64,000 bases of DNA from NCBI RefSeq assembly GCF_016802725.1, contig NC_052666.1, positions 9,594,875 through 9,658,874 on the forward strand, given 5' to 3'. Position numbers and translations under genes: made by a program. The DNA is from Solenopsis invicta. Its lineage: Eukaryota > Arthropoda > Insecta > Hymenoptera > Formicidae. A model generated the notes under the pieces. The model had not been told where the DNA came from and searched no databases. It saw only the letters and a program-made list of their open reading frames with translations. This document shows positions 43,735 to 54,894 of this stretch, piece after piece. Numbering within the stretch: position 1 is the first letter of the stretch; every line of letters begins with the position of its first letter.

Positions 43735-44826
43735 TATTGAGTCTAATAAGGGACTTATGCCAATATGATGCTCTGGTTGCGATTGAGTTATAAATGATTC
43801 CGCTGTTCGTAATGGAGCGTTCATTTCCGGATAAATTACTTTACCAATAAATTTGTCTTTGGTTTCGCATTTGCCACATGCATAATATCCCCCGTGGCTT
43901 TTGATGCAGCAGATATATGCTCTTGCAGGAGCATTACATCTAAAGCAATCAATTATAAATTTACTAGTAGTATCTGTCCAAGTAAAACCATTCTCTGCAA
44001 GCATTTCAGCTTCCTCGATGAAGTATTTTAAAAATACATCCGCTTCTGGAGGTTTTTTATATCCATGAAACGCTCCAATGATAAACGGTGACTTGTTTTT
44101 AAAATGTCTAAAACATCCCAGAATTGGCCATAATTGACTCTTCGAACTTTTAGTAAGCGGTAATCCGTCTATGTTGAAGGACAAATGAATTTCTTCAGGT
44201 AGACGTGTAATGGTTCCACTAGTTTCTATAATGTAACGTATGCCCTCCGGAATACCGAAATGAGTATATTGGCCATGCTCCATAGGAATAATTTTTGATT
44301 TCCTAGGCGTTTGCAACAGTGTACGAGCATCTCCGGGAAGAGACTTCATAGCTTCTTCCATTTTCAATATCCGTAATAACTCGGTAACTGCACATTTACA
44401 AATATTATTTGTATGAGTCCATTTCACAAGATTTTGCCGCAATCGATCAATATTAACAGGATTATTTTCATCCTCCAATCCTTCCTCCGAAGAAAAATCA
44501 CTATTGTATTCATCCGACAGTATTACTTCATTATTAAATCTGTTTTCTTGCTAAATTTCTAGGACACCTTCCTCATTATGAATGTCTTGAATTTCTTGGA
44601 TTTCTTCTTGGGTTTCTTCTTGAGCCAATTCGGATAAAACGTTTTCGAATAAACGTTTCTCATCATTATTTTCTTCTGAATGAGAACTATCGAAACTAGA
44701 ACGGTTATCCCACTTTGATATTTCGTTACTTGCATGTAAATAATCTTCTATATCGCGTGTTGCTTTCTGTGCAAGTCTTCGCTAATATTTCCAATTATAT
44801 CGTTTTCGTTTTCTCTCTTTTGGCAT
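43735..44826 (-). pseudogene. Second EnSpm-like transposase, N-terminal half
   Basis: From ATG 44826 (MPKERKRKRYNWKY) the frame is open apart from two TAG codons (after NWKY and after VLEI). An acidic N-terminus is followed by INIDRL-like VNIDRLRQNLVKWTHTNNIC, LPGDARTLLQTPRK and HFGIPEGIRYI. Then comes LSFNIDGLPLTKSSKSQLWP, the conserved core of this family, then AYICCIKSHGGYYACGKCE (zinc-type Cys pairs) and HHIGISPLL. It ends at about 43735 where unrelated GC-rich sequence begins. The C-terminal half of the same family is at 22634-23573. Confidence 0.75.
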
Positions 44827-45919
44827 TATTCAGCTAGTCAATATTTAAGAAAAGGCTATATAGAGTAAATTTAATTTATCGATATTTTTGTATGCACGTA
44901 TAAATCTTTGTATAATAAGACGGATGAAAATTTGTACATGCTTGGGATTGCCATAAGTATAATATAGTATACAAAAATATTCCTCACAAATTGCGATATT
45001 ATAATTTCAAAATATTGATATAAATGTAATAAAAGATATTAGGAAAAAATTTAATATTTAAAAAGTAAAATGTTAGGTTGTAATTTTACTATAAAACTAA
45101 ATAAAGAAATAATTTGATTAAGAGTTATAAGAATGTTATAAAATACAATTCCGAACATTCAGCAAAGGTTTAAAAAACGTAAAATAATAATAGGTAATGT
45201 AAAGAAATAAAAATATTTTCGCATACTTTCCGAACAATATTGCATATTGTTATGTTTCTTGTTTTATTTTATTAATATTACTATAAGGGATAGTTTTCTC
45301 TCTTCAATTTAGTTACATATATACATATATATTTAAAATTTAATTCGATTAATTTTTTTAATTGATTTATATTTTTTATTTTTTTGAATAATTATTAAGT
45401 GGTTTTCCCAATTTTTTGATTCCCTTTTACAGCCCTGATCCTATAAAACATTCGGAATTGCAATTGTTATTTTTAAATTCGGAAAAACGTGCAGATTAGT
45501 TGATTATGCACCAATAGTAAAAATAAATATAAAGTTTTGGTAAATATGGATACAATAGCTGCACCTCATCAATTTTATCATTTTTTAGATATGTTGTACA
45601 GAAAATTATTCTAAATTAATCTCTGCTGAAACCAAATTGAGAATGACATTAGTTTAAAAGATATAACAAATTACAAACTAATTAAAAAGTATTTAATTAA
45701 AAATTAATTAAAATTTTGAAATTTCAAGTTATCTCTCTTAAACCAATGCCGTTCTCCACTTGGCGATGCAAAAATTTATTCAAAGAAATTTCCTCTACAA
45801 CATGTATAAAAGACGCAATCTATATGATATATGTGATCTTTTACACATATTTATCAACGTTTCAATACAAGTTTTATGTAACTTCTTTTACTCATTGTTA
45901 ATAAGTAAATAGCCAATAA
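44827..45919. other. AT-rich, nothing recognised
   Basis: Very AT-rich with frequent stops in all frames. No repeat or protein-like ORF can be supported. Confidence 0.5.
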
Positions 45920-46630
45920 GCAGAGTTGGCAAAATTCTACATTATTTGGATAAAGTCCTTGCCAGTGGTAAAAACTGGCATTTTCCAGTAAAAATCGGCA
46001 AAAATAGGTCTTTTTTAAAATAAATTTTTTTACAAACAATAAAATAAATAGAAACCTTTTTTATTAATAATTAAGTTTACAAGCAGAATTCCCTAGGTGC
46101 TCTATAATCTTAGCTGCCATTCTGTGTGAAAAAATGTGGCAAAAGAACAAATTAAAAACTAATTAAAAACAATTAATTTAAGTTTCATTTAAAATAAAAT
46201 CTGTAATAATATATAAATTATATTACAATATAAAAAAATTAACTTTATGTTATATGATATTAAATGGTAAACGAAAATCTAATTATAATAATAAATCTAC
46301 TTATAATGATAAAAATTATAATAAAAGCTTTATTGTAAAAATGTATTACATATTAATTTACTCATTACTAACTTACTTTATATTAATTAAAAAACTTTAT
46401 TATTATGGAGTTTGTTTTTCCTTAAATCATAGTAACAAATTTATTATATAATTAAGAAGAAAACTTTTATAAAATTATATTATATAAATATATTTTAGTT
46501 ATACGTATTATTTTTATAGTTGTTGCCAATCATTTATACTATAGGATAAAGTTCAGAAAAAATAGTTCAGTAAAAACAAGAATGTACCATGGTTTTTACC
46601 ACATACTGGACTTTCCCTGCCAATTCTGCC
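45920..46630. mobile_element. Non-autonomous DNA element with imperfect inverted ends
   Basis: The left end GCAGAGTTGGCAAAATTC and the following GTCCTTGCCAGTGGTAAAAA pair imperfectly with TTTTTACCACATACTGGACTTT and CCAATTCTGCC at 46590-46630. The interior is AT-rich and non-coding. Family unknown. Confidence 0.45.
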
Positions 46631-47296
46631 AAAAAGAGATTGTGTACTAAAAGTGTACTTACATTTTTTTCACATTACATCAAAAGTGCATTTGATTCGT
46701 ATAAACAAAAACATAAATTTCTTAAGTTTGTTACATATCATATTTTAGGTTTTAAGAATTTCTAATGTCATATTTTACAGCAGTTATTTAAAACAAGTAC
46801 ACAAATGACAGAATATTATATAAAATTTAAAGTATATATAATACAATTTCATTTATGATCTTTAAAATAATGTAATGATACTTCCACATTATATATTTTC
46901 TTATTTTAGTAAAAAGAACTATTTTTATATCAACGATAATAAATTTTTATTTTTAAAAACCTTTATATTCACAAAAAGTATTCACAGGATACTATATTAA
47001 CCATAAATTTTTCATATTTCTCATGCACTTTCAAATTACGCAATGTTTGCAATAATTGTAAAATTCATTTTAAAAGTAATAATTTACCTGATGTCTTCTT
47101 TGTACTCTGGCCTTTATATGCCTTGTATAATAATTCTTATTTTTCACCTCCGCAGCAAAATATATGTGTAGTTTTTTCTTTTTTCACCTCCGCAGCGAAA
47201 TATATGTGTAGTTTTTTCTTTTTTCACCTCCACAGCGCAATTATATATATGTCTAATGTTTCAAAATCCAATAAGCAAAACCAAAATAAATAATTT
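46631..47296. other. AT-rich DNA with a 40-bp tandem repeat
   Basis: Three units of 40 bp (core TTCACCTCCGCAGC...ATATATGTGTAG) occupy 47139-47240. The rest is AT-rich without ORFs. Confidence 0.6.
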
Positions 47297-47905
47297 TGTA
47301 ACAAAACGCCCCTCCACCTCGCGTGCACTGCCACTCCGCTCCGTCCACCCGAGCAATACACCGGCAGAACGCCACGTGCGCACACCGAGCTAACCTGCCG
47401 TCGCGATCACGCGGCAGCACGCGCGCCGCCCGTGGCGTTCGGCAACGTTCCCACTCCGGGCCAGCCGACCGAACGCGCGGATTGGTCCGCCCAACCGTGC
47501 GTTCGGATATATAAGCCGGCAGTGGGAACGCTGAGTCAGATCTTCCCGGTCCGCCGAACCCGACAGGTCGAGAATCCTCGACCGCAACTTCGACTCCCAA
47601 GAGAACGAGAATACTCGCCTCATCCAGACTCCCCTCGACGAGAATCCTCGTCGTCCCGGCTAGCTGAGGATCCTCGACTAATCCTGCTATACCGAATACC
47701 GCTCCGCAGCCAATCACGGCGAGCATCCTCGCCGTGCTCCGTAGCCGAGTATCCTCGGCGAATCACCGTCCACGACGAGCATCCTCGTCGAGTCCGCAGG
47801 CTAGATATCCCTGGCCAATCACCTCCGTCCTCTCCCTCAGGGAAGATTCTCTCGAAACCTAAAGCCTCGTCAGGGCACCCGCGCTCTGACGAGATCTTCG
47901 CCTCG
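47297..47905 (+). mobile_element. LTR-like leader matching 15954-15300
   Basis: It opens TGTAACAAAACGCCCCTCC and follows the LTR of the 5321-15954 insertion for about 600 bp. Shared features include the TATA box GGATATATAAGCCGGCAG near 47509, the CTCGTCGAG-type repeats and the GGCCAATCAC box. It then turns, without an LTR end, into the purine-rich ORF1 of a LINE at about 47905. ORFs inside it are composition effects. It supplies a pol II promoter just upstream of the LINE genes. Confidence 0.6.
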
Positions 47906-47906
47906 C

Positions 47907-48705
47907 GAAGGGCAGAAGGAGACGCTAAAAAAGGAAGTGGAGAAGATGAGAGAGGAATTGAGGGTCAGAGAGGAAGGGTGGAGGAAAGAAAGAGGGGAGT
48001 TGATAGAAAGAATTGGGAAGTTAGAAAAAAAGTTAGAGGAGGTTAAGGAAGGGAAGTTGGAGAGAGGGGCGGAGTGGGATAGGAAAAATGAGGAAAGAGA
48101 GAGAGAGGGGAGGGGCGGGGAGGCGGAGGAAGAAGAATGGAAGGAAAGAGTAAAGAAGCTAGAGAGAAGATGGGAGAGTAAAGAGAGAGAGGGAGAGCAG
48201 GAGAAGGAACGTGGTAGTAAAAGGTTGGAAAGAAGAGAGGGGGGAGACAAAAGGTGAATTAGAGGAGCTGTTTAGTGGGCTAGGACTAAGAAGCAAGGTT
48301 AAGGAGGGGATAAGAAGAATAGAAAAGGGCAGGAGAGAAGGTGGATGTATGTTAGTAGTGACAGTAGAGAAAGAAGAAATGAAGAGGGAGATTTTGGAAA
48401 ATAAATGGAAAATAAAGGAGGGAAGGGGAATTTGGATAGAGGAAGACCTGACATGGGAAGAGAGAAGAACGAGATGGAGGCTGAAAAGGATAGCAGTTAG
48501 TGAGGAATTAAAAGGAAGGAGAGTAAAAGTGGGTAAGGGGAGGATTTGGATAGAGGGGATATGGTGGAGATGGAATGAAGAGAAAGAGGAATTGAGGGAT
48601 GGGAGAGGGAGAAAATGGGACGGGGACAAGGAAAGGGGAAGGGGGTTGAGCGAGGGGGGGGGAGAAGGAAGAAATGAGGAGAAGGGAAGACAAAGGCAGG
48701 GGGAA
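47907..48705 (+). pseudogene. LINE ORF1 protein, one frameshift
   Basis: The first frame gives a long charged coiled coil (EKMREELRVREEGWRKERGE, IGKLEKKLEEVKEGKLERG) up to about 48210. A +1 shift leads into KGELEELFSGLGLRSKVKEG, IWIEEDLTWEERRTRWRLKR and GRIWIEGIWWRWNEEKEEL. Coiled coil followed by a single-strand RNA-binding-like domain is the layout of an ORF1p chaperone. It precedes and overlaps the endonuclease/RT ORF by about 30 nt. Almost all codons are purine-rich. Confidence 0.7.
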
Positions 48706-51700
48706 TAATTGGAGGGGTGGGGGAAGGGGGGTTGCGGGAACAGATAGAGAGAACACGGGGATGGGATGGGAGAGAGGGGAGAGGGGAAGAGAGGAGAGAG
48801 AAGTAAAGGGAGGAGGGAGAGGGGAAACGGGGGGTAGGATGGAGAGGGGAAGGGATGAAGGAGTCAGTATAGCCTTTTGGAATGTGGCAGGTCTGAGGAA
48901 TAAGGATAAGGAGTTTTGGAAAGGAATAGAAAGGTGGGAAGTGATGGTATTGATAGAAACATGGATAGAGGAAAAGGGATGGAAATATATTGAAGGGAAG
49001 TTACCGAAAGGATATGAGTGGAAGGTACAGTGGGCGAAGAGGAGGAATAGGAAAGGAAGAGCGATAGGGGGTATGATGCTAGGAATTAGGAGGGAGTTGG
49101 TGGAAGGGGGTAAAGATGACCGAGGGGAAAGAGAGAGGATCATAAAGGGGGAGTTTAAGTATGGGAGGGGGCGATTAAGAGTAGTAGGAGTGTATGCAAA
49201 TCAGGATTTAGGAGAGAAATTAGAAGGCCTGAGAGGTTGGATGGAGGAAAAAGAGGAAGGGATAAGAACAATATGTGGGGGGGATTTTAATGCTAGGACC
49301 GGGGAGGAGGGAGGGAAACTAAATGAAGGCGAATGGGGGGAGGAAGAGAAAGGAAGGAAGTCAATGGATAAGAAGGTGAATAAAGAGGGAAGAAAGTTGA
49401 TAGAGTTTATAAGAGAGAGGGGATTGTGGATTCTAAACGGGGGAATAAACGGGGATGAGGAGGGTAACTGGACATATTCAGGGGGTAGAGGAGAATCAGT
49501 AATTGATGTTATTTTAATAAATGAAGGTGTGGAGGAGGAGATTGAAAGCTTAAAGTAGGGGATCAAATAGATTCGGATCATCACCCAGTGATAATAAGAT
49601 TAAAAAAAGGAGAAGGAAAGAAAAAACAGAAAGGAAGGAAGTACAAGGTAGGGCATAGAGGAAGATGGGATGAAGAGGGTAGAGAGCGGTTTAGGAGGGA
49701 GTTAGGAAGGGTAGAGGTAAAAGAAAAAGGGGTGCAAGAAGGAATAAAAGACGTAGGAAGGAGAATAAGAGAGACGTTGGAAAGAATGGAGGAGGAGGGA
49801 AGAATGGTGGAGAGTAGAGGGAGAGGTTGGTGGGATAAAGAGTGTAGGGAGAAGAAGAGAAAAGTTAGAAGGACACTAAGAGAGTGGAGGAAGGGGTGGA
49901 GAGATGAGCAGGAGTATAGTAAAGAAAGGAGGGAATATAAGGAGATATGCGAGGAGAAGAAAAGAGAGGAAAACAGGAGATGGGAAAGAGAGGCAGAAGA
50001 AGCAAGATCGGTGGGGCAAGTGTTGAGGATAGTAAATAGAGAAAGGAAGAAATGGAAGGGGATAAAAATGAAGAGAGATAAAAATGAAGAAATGGGAAGA
50101 ATACTTTAAGAGACTGATGGGTGGAACAGAGAGTAGGGTGAGGGGGGGGGGTGGGAAGAGAGGAGAGGCTGGAGGGAGAGAGTGAGTTGAATAGAGGGGA
50201 AATAGTTAGAGTTTTGAGAAAAATAAAGGAGGGAAAAGCGATAGGGATGGATGGGGTACCGGGAGAGGCTTGGAAATATGGAAGAGAAGAGATAGATGAA
50301 TGGATTTGGAAAATGTGTAATAAGATTTGGAGGGGTGAAGGATGACTGAAGGATTGGAATGAAGGGGTGTTAGTGCCAATATTGAAGAGGGGGAAGGGTA
50401 AAATAGTGGGGGACTATAGGGGGGTGACGATCATGCCGACGATGTATAAGATTTATACAGCGGCATTGGCGGAAAGACTAAGGGAAGAAGTGGAGGGAAA
50501 AGAGTTGATCCCACCGAATCAGACGGGGTTCAGAAAGGGGATGGGGACACTGGATAACATATACATTTTAAATTATTTGGTGAATAGGCAGATAGAAAGA
50601 AAGGGAAGGAAAATGGTGGCAGTGTTTGTTGACCTGAGAGCGGCGTTTGATTCGGTGGACAGGGGAATTCTGCTAAAAGCAATGAGAGAGAGGGGGGTAA
50701 GAGAGGGGTTGGTGGAGAGGGTGGCAGAGGTCTTGAGGGAAACGAGGAGCAGGGTAAGAGTAAGTGGAGAAGTAGGGGAAGGTTTCTGGACTGCAAGAGG
50801 AGTAAGACAGGGGTGCCCACTAAGCCCCATCTTATTCAACTTACTAGTAGCGGACTTAGAGGAGGAGATGGGAAAAGTGAAATGGGGAGGGGTGAAAATA
50901 GGGGAAGTTACGGTATATACATTGTCGCGGATGACGTGGTGTTACTGGCGGAGGGGGAAGGAAAAATGAAAAGTATGTTAGAGCGATTGGAAAGGTTTAT
51001 GGATAGGAAAGGTTTGGAAGTAAATGTTGAGAAGACAAAAGTGTTGAGGTTCAGGGAGGGGGGCGGTAGGATGAGTAAGGCGGAATGGAGATGGAAAGGA
51101 AAAAGGATAGGGGAAGTAAAAAAGTATAAATATTTGGGGTATATGTTTCAAAGGAATGGGGGGCAGGAAGCACAGATAAGAGACAGGGTAGCGAAGGCGG
51201 CGGCGGTTATGGGATAGGTGTGGGGTATTGAAAAGAGGAGATTTGGGAGGGACTGGAAAAGGAGAGTATGGCTGTTCGATACCTTAGTGTGGACGGTAAT
51301 GGGGTACGGAGTGGAAATTTGGGGCTGGAAGGAAAGGGAGGGAGTAGAGAGATTACACGAAAGGTATCTGAGATGGGTGTTGGGTGTAGAGGGAAGAACG
51401 CCAGGATATTTGGTGAGAGAAGAAACGCAAAGAGAGAAGTTGAGAAGTAGAGCGAGGAAGAGAGTTTGGCGGTTTGAAGAGAGACTGGAAGGAGGAGGGG
51501 GGGAAGCTTGTTAGCAAGGATGTGTTTGGAAGAGTTGAAGGAAAGGATGAAAAAGAGAAAGGAGGGATCGAAGTGGGAGAGGGAAAGGGCCAGTTTTTTT
51601 AAGGAGAGGGGAATGGAAGCATTAGATTGGGAGAGAAGGAGGAGGGCGGAAGGGGTGGACTTTGAGGAGACAGAAAGAAGGGATAGAGAAAACCAAAGAG

Positions 51701-52107
51701 AGGAGAGGTGGGAAAGGATTAGAAACGGGAGGTTTAGCAGATGGTACGGAAGAGTAAAAGGAGAGGGTATCCCAAGATATCTAGAAATGGACTGGGGGGA
51801 AAGTAGGTGGAGGAGATTAGTGAGATTTAGGCTGGGGAATGAAATGTTAGAAGGAAGATATTGGGAGGAGGAGGATAAAAAGTTGTGCAGATTATGTGGG
51901 GGTCACTTGGAATCCTGAGAACACGTGTGGGAGGAGTGTAGGGCATGGAGAGAGGGACGGGAGGAAACATGGCAGGAGGCGTGTGAAAGGATTTTAGGAG
52001 AGGAGGGAGAGGGGGAGGGGTGGCTGAGAGAGGTGGAAGAGGAGAGAATTAGAGGGAGGGGGAGGGGGCGGGGAGGGGGCGGGGGAGGGGAGGATTTGGG
52101 AGGATAA
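48674..52107 (+). pseudogene. LINE ORF2: APE endonuclease, reverse transcriptase, zinc knuckle; several frameshifts
   Basis: APE-type endonuclease: SIAFWNVAGLRNK, IETWIEEKGW, ICGGDFNARTG and, after a 1-nt shift near 49550, DSDHHPVIIRL. A basic linker follows. RT: KAIGMDGVPGEAWK, VGDYRGVTIMPTMYKIY, QTGFRKGMGTLDNIYIL, VFVDLRAAFDSVDR and GVRQGCPLSPILFNLL, then after another shift YIVADDVVLLA, with Val where YADD has Tyr. C-terminus: LCRLCGGHLES, a TGA, EHVWEECRAW, a CCHC-type knuckle. At least four shifts (about 49550, 50095, 50345, 50930, 51215) and stops show it is dead. Clade is uncertain; the APE type with a C-terminal CCHC fits the R1/LOA/Jockey side. Confidence 0.88.
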
Positions 52108-52399
52108 GAGGGAGAAGGAGGGTATGAATGAGAGGACGAGTGTCAGAGAGGGAGTGAGTGAGGGGTAAAAGAGCAGAGATTGTAAACGGAAGCGGAAGTC
52201 CCTAGGATTGCGATAATGAGAGAGAGAGAGAGAGAGAGAGGCATTAGGTAGGAGCGAGCGTAATGGCCGGACAGGCAGGGCATGCGTGCGAGGCGGTAAT
52301 AGTATAAGATTAGAATAAGAGTAGGCTAAGTTAGATGTAAGTTGACCTGTAAGTATATGTAACCTCAAGGGGATCATAAATATATTACATACATACGTA
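52108..52399 (+). other. LINE 3' UTR and TACATA tail
   Basis: Purine-rich at first, with an (AG)n run at 52216-52240. It ends in ATAAATATATTACATACATACG, a short tandem tail typical of non-poly(A) LINEs. The mariner inserted at the TA just after it. Confidence 0.5.
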
Positions 52400-53720
52400 C
52401 GAGGTGTGTTCAAAAAGTATCGCGAATTTTGTGTTTTTTCAAAAATTATTTATTTATTCATGAATATCTATTTTGTCCCCTTCAAAGTAATCCCCATGAG
52501 ATATTATACACTTGTGCCAACGGTTTTTCCAATCTTCGAAGCACTTCAAAAAATCATTTTTTTTTATCTTGTTCAGCTCCTCCTTCGATGCCGTCTTTAT
52601 CTCGTCAAGCGTAGCGTAACGTCGTCATTTCATGGGCCTCTTCAGTTTAGGGAACAAGAAAAAGTCACAGGGGGCCAGATCTGGGGAATACGGTGGCTGC
52701 GGCATCATTAGTGTGTTGTTTTTGGCCAAAAAGTCGCGCACAAGCAACGATGTGTGAGCAGGGGCGTTATCGTGGTGCAAAAGCCAATTTTTGTTCTTCC
52801 ACAAATCCGGGCGTTTCTGGCGGATTGCTTCGCGCAAATTGCGCATAACTTGCAGGTAATATTCCGTATTGACCGTTCTACCCTGTGGCAAGAACTCATG
52901 ATGCACCACGCTCCTGCAATCGAAGAAAACTGTCAGCAAAACTTTCACATTCGACCGAACTTGGCGCGCTTTTTTCGGTCTTGGTTCGTGCGGCAGCTTC
53001 CATTGAGATGATTGAGCTTTGGTTTCCACGTCATAACCATAAACCCACGATTCGTCACCAGTTATGACCCTCTGGAGCAAATTTGGGTCGTCGCGGACAG
53101 AGTCCAACATCTCATTAGCAATGTTCATGCGATGCTGTTTTTGGTCGCAATTGAGCAATTTTGGTACGAATTTCGCGGCGACCCGTCTCATGCCCAAATC
53201 ATTGATAAAAATCGAATGGCACGAGCCAATCGATATGTTTAGGTCCTCAGCAACTTCTCTAACGGTGATTCGACGATTGGCCAATACCATTTTCTCCACT
53301 TCATTAATTTTTTCGTCTGTTGTTGAAGTGCTCGGGCGTCCGGCACGCTCTTCGTCGTTCACATCTTCTCGGCCTTCTGAGAACATTTTGTACCACCGAT
53401 AAACGTTGCTTCGGTCCAAGGTAGCTTCTCTGTATGCCACAGTCAACATTCGGAATGCATCCGCGCACTTAATTTCGTTTTTCACACAAAATTTGATACA
53501 GGTTCTTTGATCCATTTTTTTGAATAGGTAAAAATCGAAGACGATCCAAACACGTGCAAGCAAAGCAGCTGTCAACAATTAAGTGAACATTCAAAATGGC
53601 CGAGCTTGTCGGCATAAGTGAGAGACATGAGTACCAACATAACGCCACAAAAAGATCGAAATTCGAATATACGTAACCCGCGAAAATTCAAAATTCGCGA
53701 TACTTTTTGAACACACCTCG
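52400..53720 (-). mobile_element. Mariner element, copy 2 (1,321 bp)
   Basis: Ends CGAGGTGTGTTCAAAAAGTA and its complement, flanked by TA (52398-52399, 53721-53722). Near-identical to 10560-11881 over the whole length. It inserted between the LINE tail and a DD41D transposon relic. Confidence 0.95.
52454..53515 (-). pseudogene. Mariner transposase, copy 2, one nonsense codon
   Basis: ATG at 53515 (MDQRTCIKFCVKNEIKCADA). Open through the helix-turn-helix region, RAGRPSTS, ITGDESWVYG, HHDNAPAH and LAPCDFF (DD34D). A TGA follows KRPMK at 52627-52625, where copy 1 has GGA. About 57 C-terminal codons are therefore lost, though the sequence beyond is intact to the homologous stop at 52454. The CGA codon mutated in copy 1 is intact here. 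The enzyme would keep its catalytic triad but lose its last helices; activity is doubtful. Confidence 0.92.
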
Positions 53721-53732
53721 TACATTATAACC

Positions 53733-54780
53733 TTTGGTGAATGTGGTAGATATTACAGACTTACTGCCCGTACTTATGCGGAGCGATTCCCAAATCGCCG
53801 CCATCCTACTGATCAACAAATTATAAACATTGAAAGGAGATGTCGTAATAATCCACTTCACCGCGAAAGGCGAAGGACTTCATAATAATAATGACCCTAG
53901 ATTGCTCGCATTTTTGGCTATGGTTCATCAAAATCCCCATATTAGTACCCGTCAAATAGAACGAGAACTGGGAATCCCTCAAACTACGGCACATAGATTG
54001 TTACGATCAGTCAATTACCACCCGTATCATATTACTCTGGTACAGGAATTAAGTGAGGCTGACTACGTACTCAGAGTACAATTTTGTAGATGGGCTCTTG
54101 AGATGTTAGATCAGAATCCAGATTTTTTTAGTAATGTTTGTTTCAGTGATGACGCAACATTCATCAGCAATGGTAGTCTCAATAGGCATAATTGCCACTA
54201 TTGGTCACCAGAAAATCCACATTGGTATTGTGAGGTGCTTAATCAACATCGTTGGAGTTTATATGTATGGGTAAGCATTTGCATTGGCCAAGTCATTGGA
54301 CCTCAATTTTTTGAACGTCCAATTAATAGTCCAATGTATTTAGAATTCCTCAAAAATGATTTGCCAGCATACCTAGAGAATGTTCCCCTTGCAGTTAGAC
54401 TAAATTTATGGTATCAACAAGATGGTGCTCCTGCTCATTATGCTCGTATTGTACGGATGTTTTTGAATCAAAGGTTCCCAAATCGGTGGATAGGGCGGGG
54501 TGGACCAGTTCTGTGGCCTCCGAGATCATCGGATTTGAACCCCCTTGATTTCTTTTTATGGGGATACGTTAAAGATGCAGTGTATAGTGAAGCTCCAACG
54601 ACAAGATTGAATATGATGGAAAGAATAAGAAGAGCTTGTGAAGCTATAACTCCTTTAATGCTAGAAAATGTACAACGTAACTTTCGCTGTCGATTACTGT
54701 TATCCTTAGAAAATAATGGTGCACACTTTGAGCATCTCCTCCATACGGAGAGAGCTAATAACAATGCAATCTTGCCTTAA
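53733..54780 (+). pseudogene. DD41D transposase with DUF4817-type N-terminus, truncated and frameshifted
   Basis: From 53733 one frame reads FGECGRYYRLTARTYAERFP and NRRHPTDQQIINIERR, the DUF4817 helix-turn-helix, ending TS-TAA near 53886. The second frame (open 53830-54780) gives PHISTRQIERELGIPQTTAH, FSDDATFISNGS, WYQQDGAPAHY and PPRSSDLNPLDFFLWG. The catalytic Asp of QQDGAP and of LNPLDFF have 41 residues between them by my count. The shift lies at an AAT triplet run (53883-53891). The start codon and first residues are missing because of the mariner/LINE junction. It is related to, but clearly different from, the transposase at 8590-9641. Confidence 0.8.
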
Positions 54781-54894
54781 CTAGTTGGGTCACCACACGA
54801 CCTTGCCTTCACTGGCTGGGTCACTACTTGACCTTGCCTTAACTGGTTGGGTCACCACACGACCTTGCCTTCACTGGCTGGGTTACCACACGTT
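54771..54894. repeat. 31-bp minisatellite, four units
   Basis: Units read CTTGCCTTAACTAGTTGGGT.. and alternate with CCTTCACTGGCTGGGT.., so the real period is two units (62 bp). It begins at the transposase stop codon. Confidence 0.85.

Noticed and set aside
47870..49584. Long minus-strand Ser/Pro/Leu-rich frames opposite the LINE
   Set aside because: They are shadows of the purine-rich plus strand; the plus strand holds recognisable endonuclease and RT motifs.
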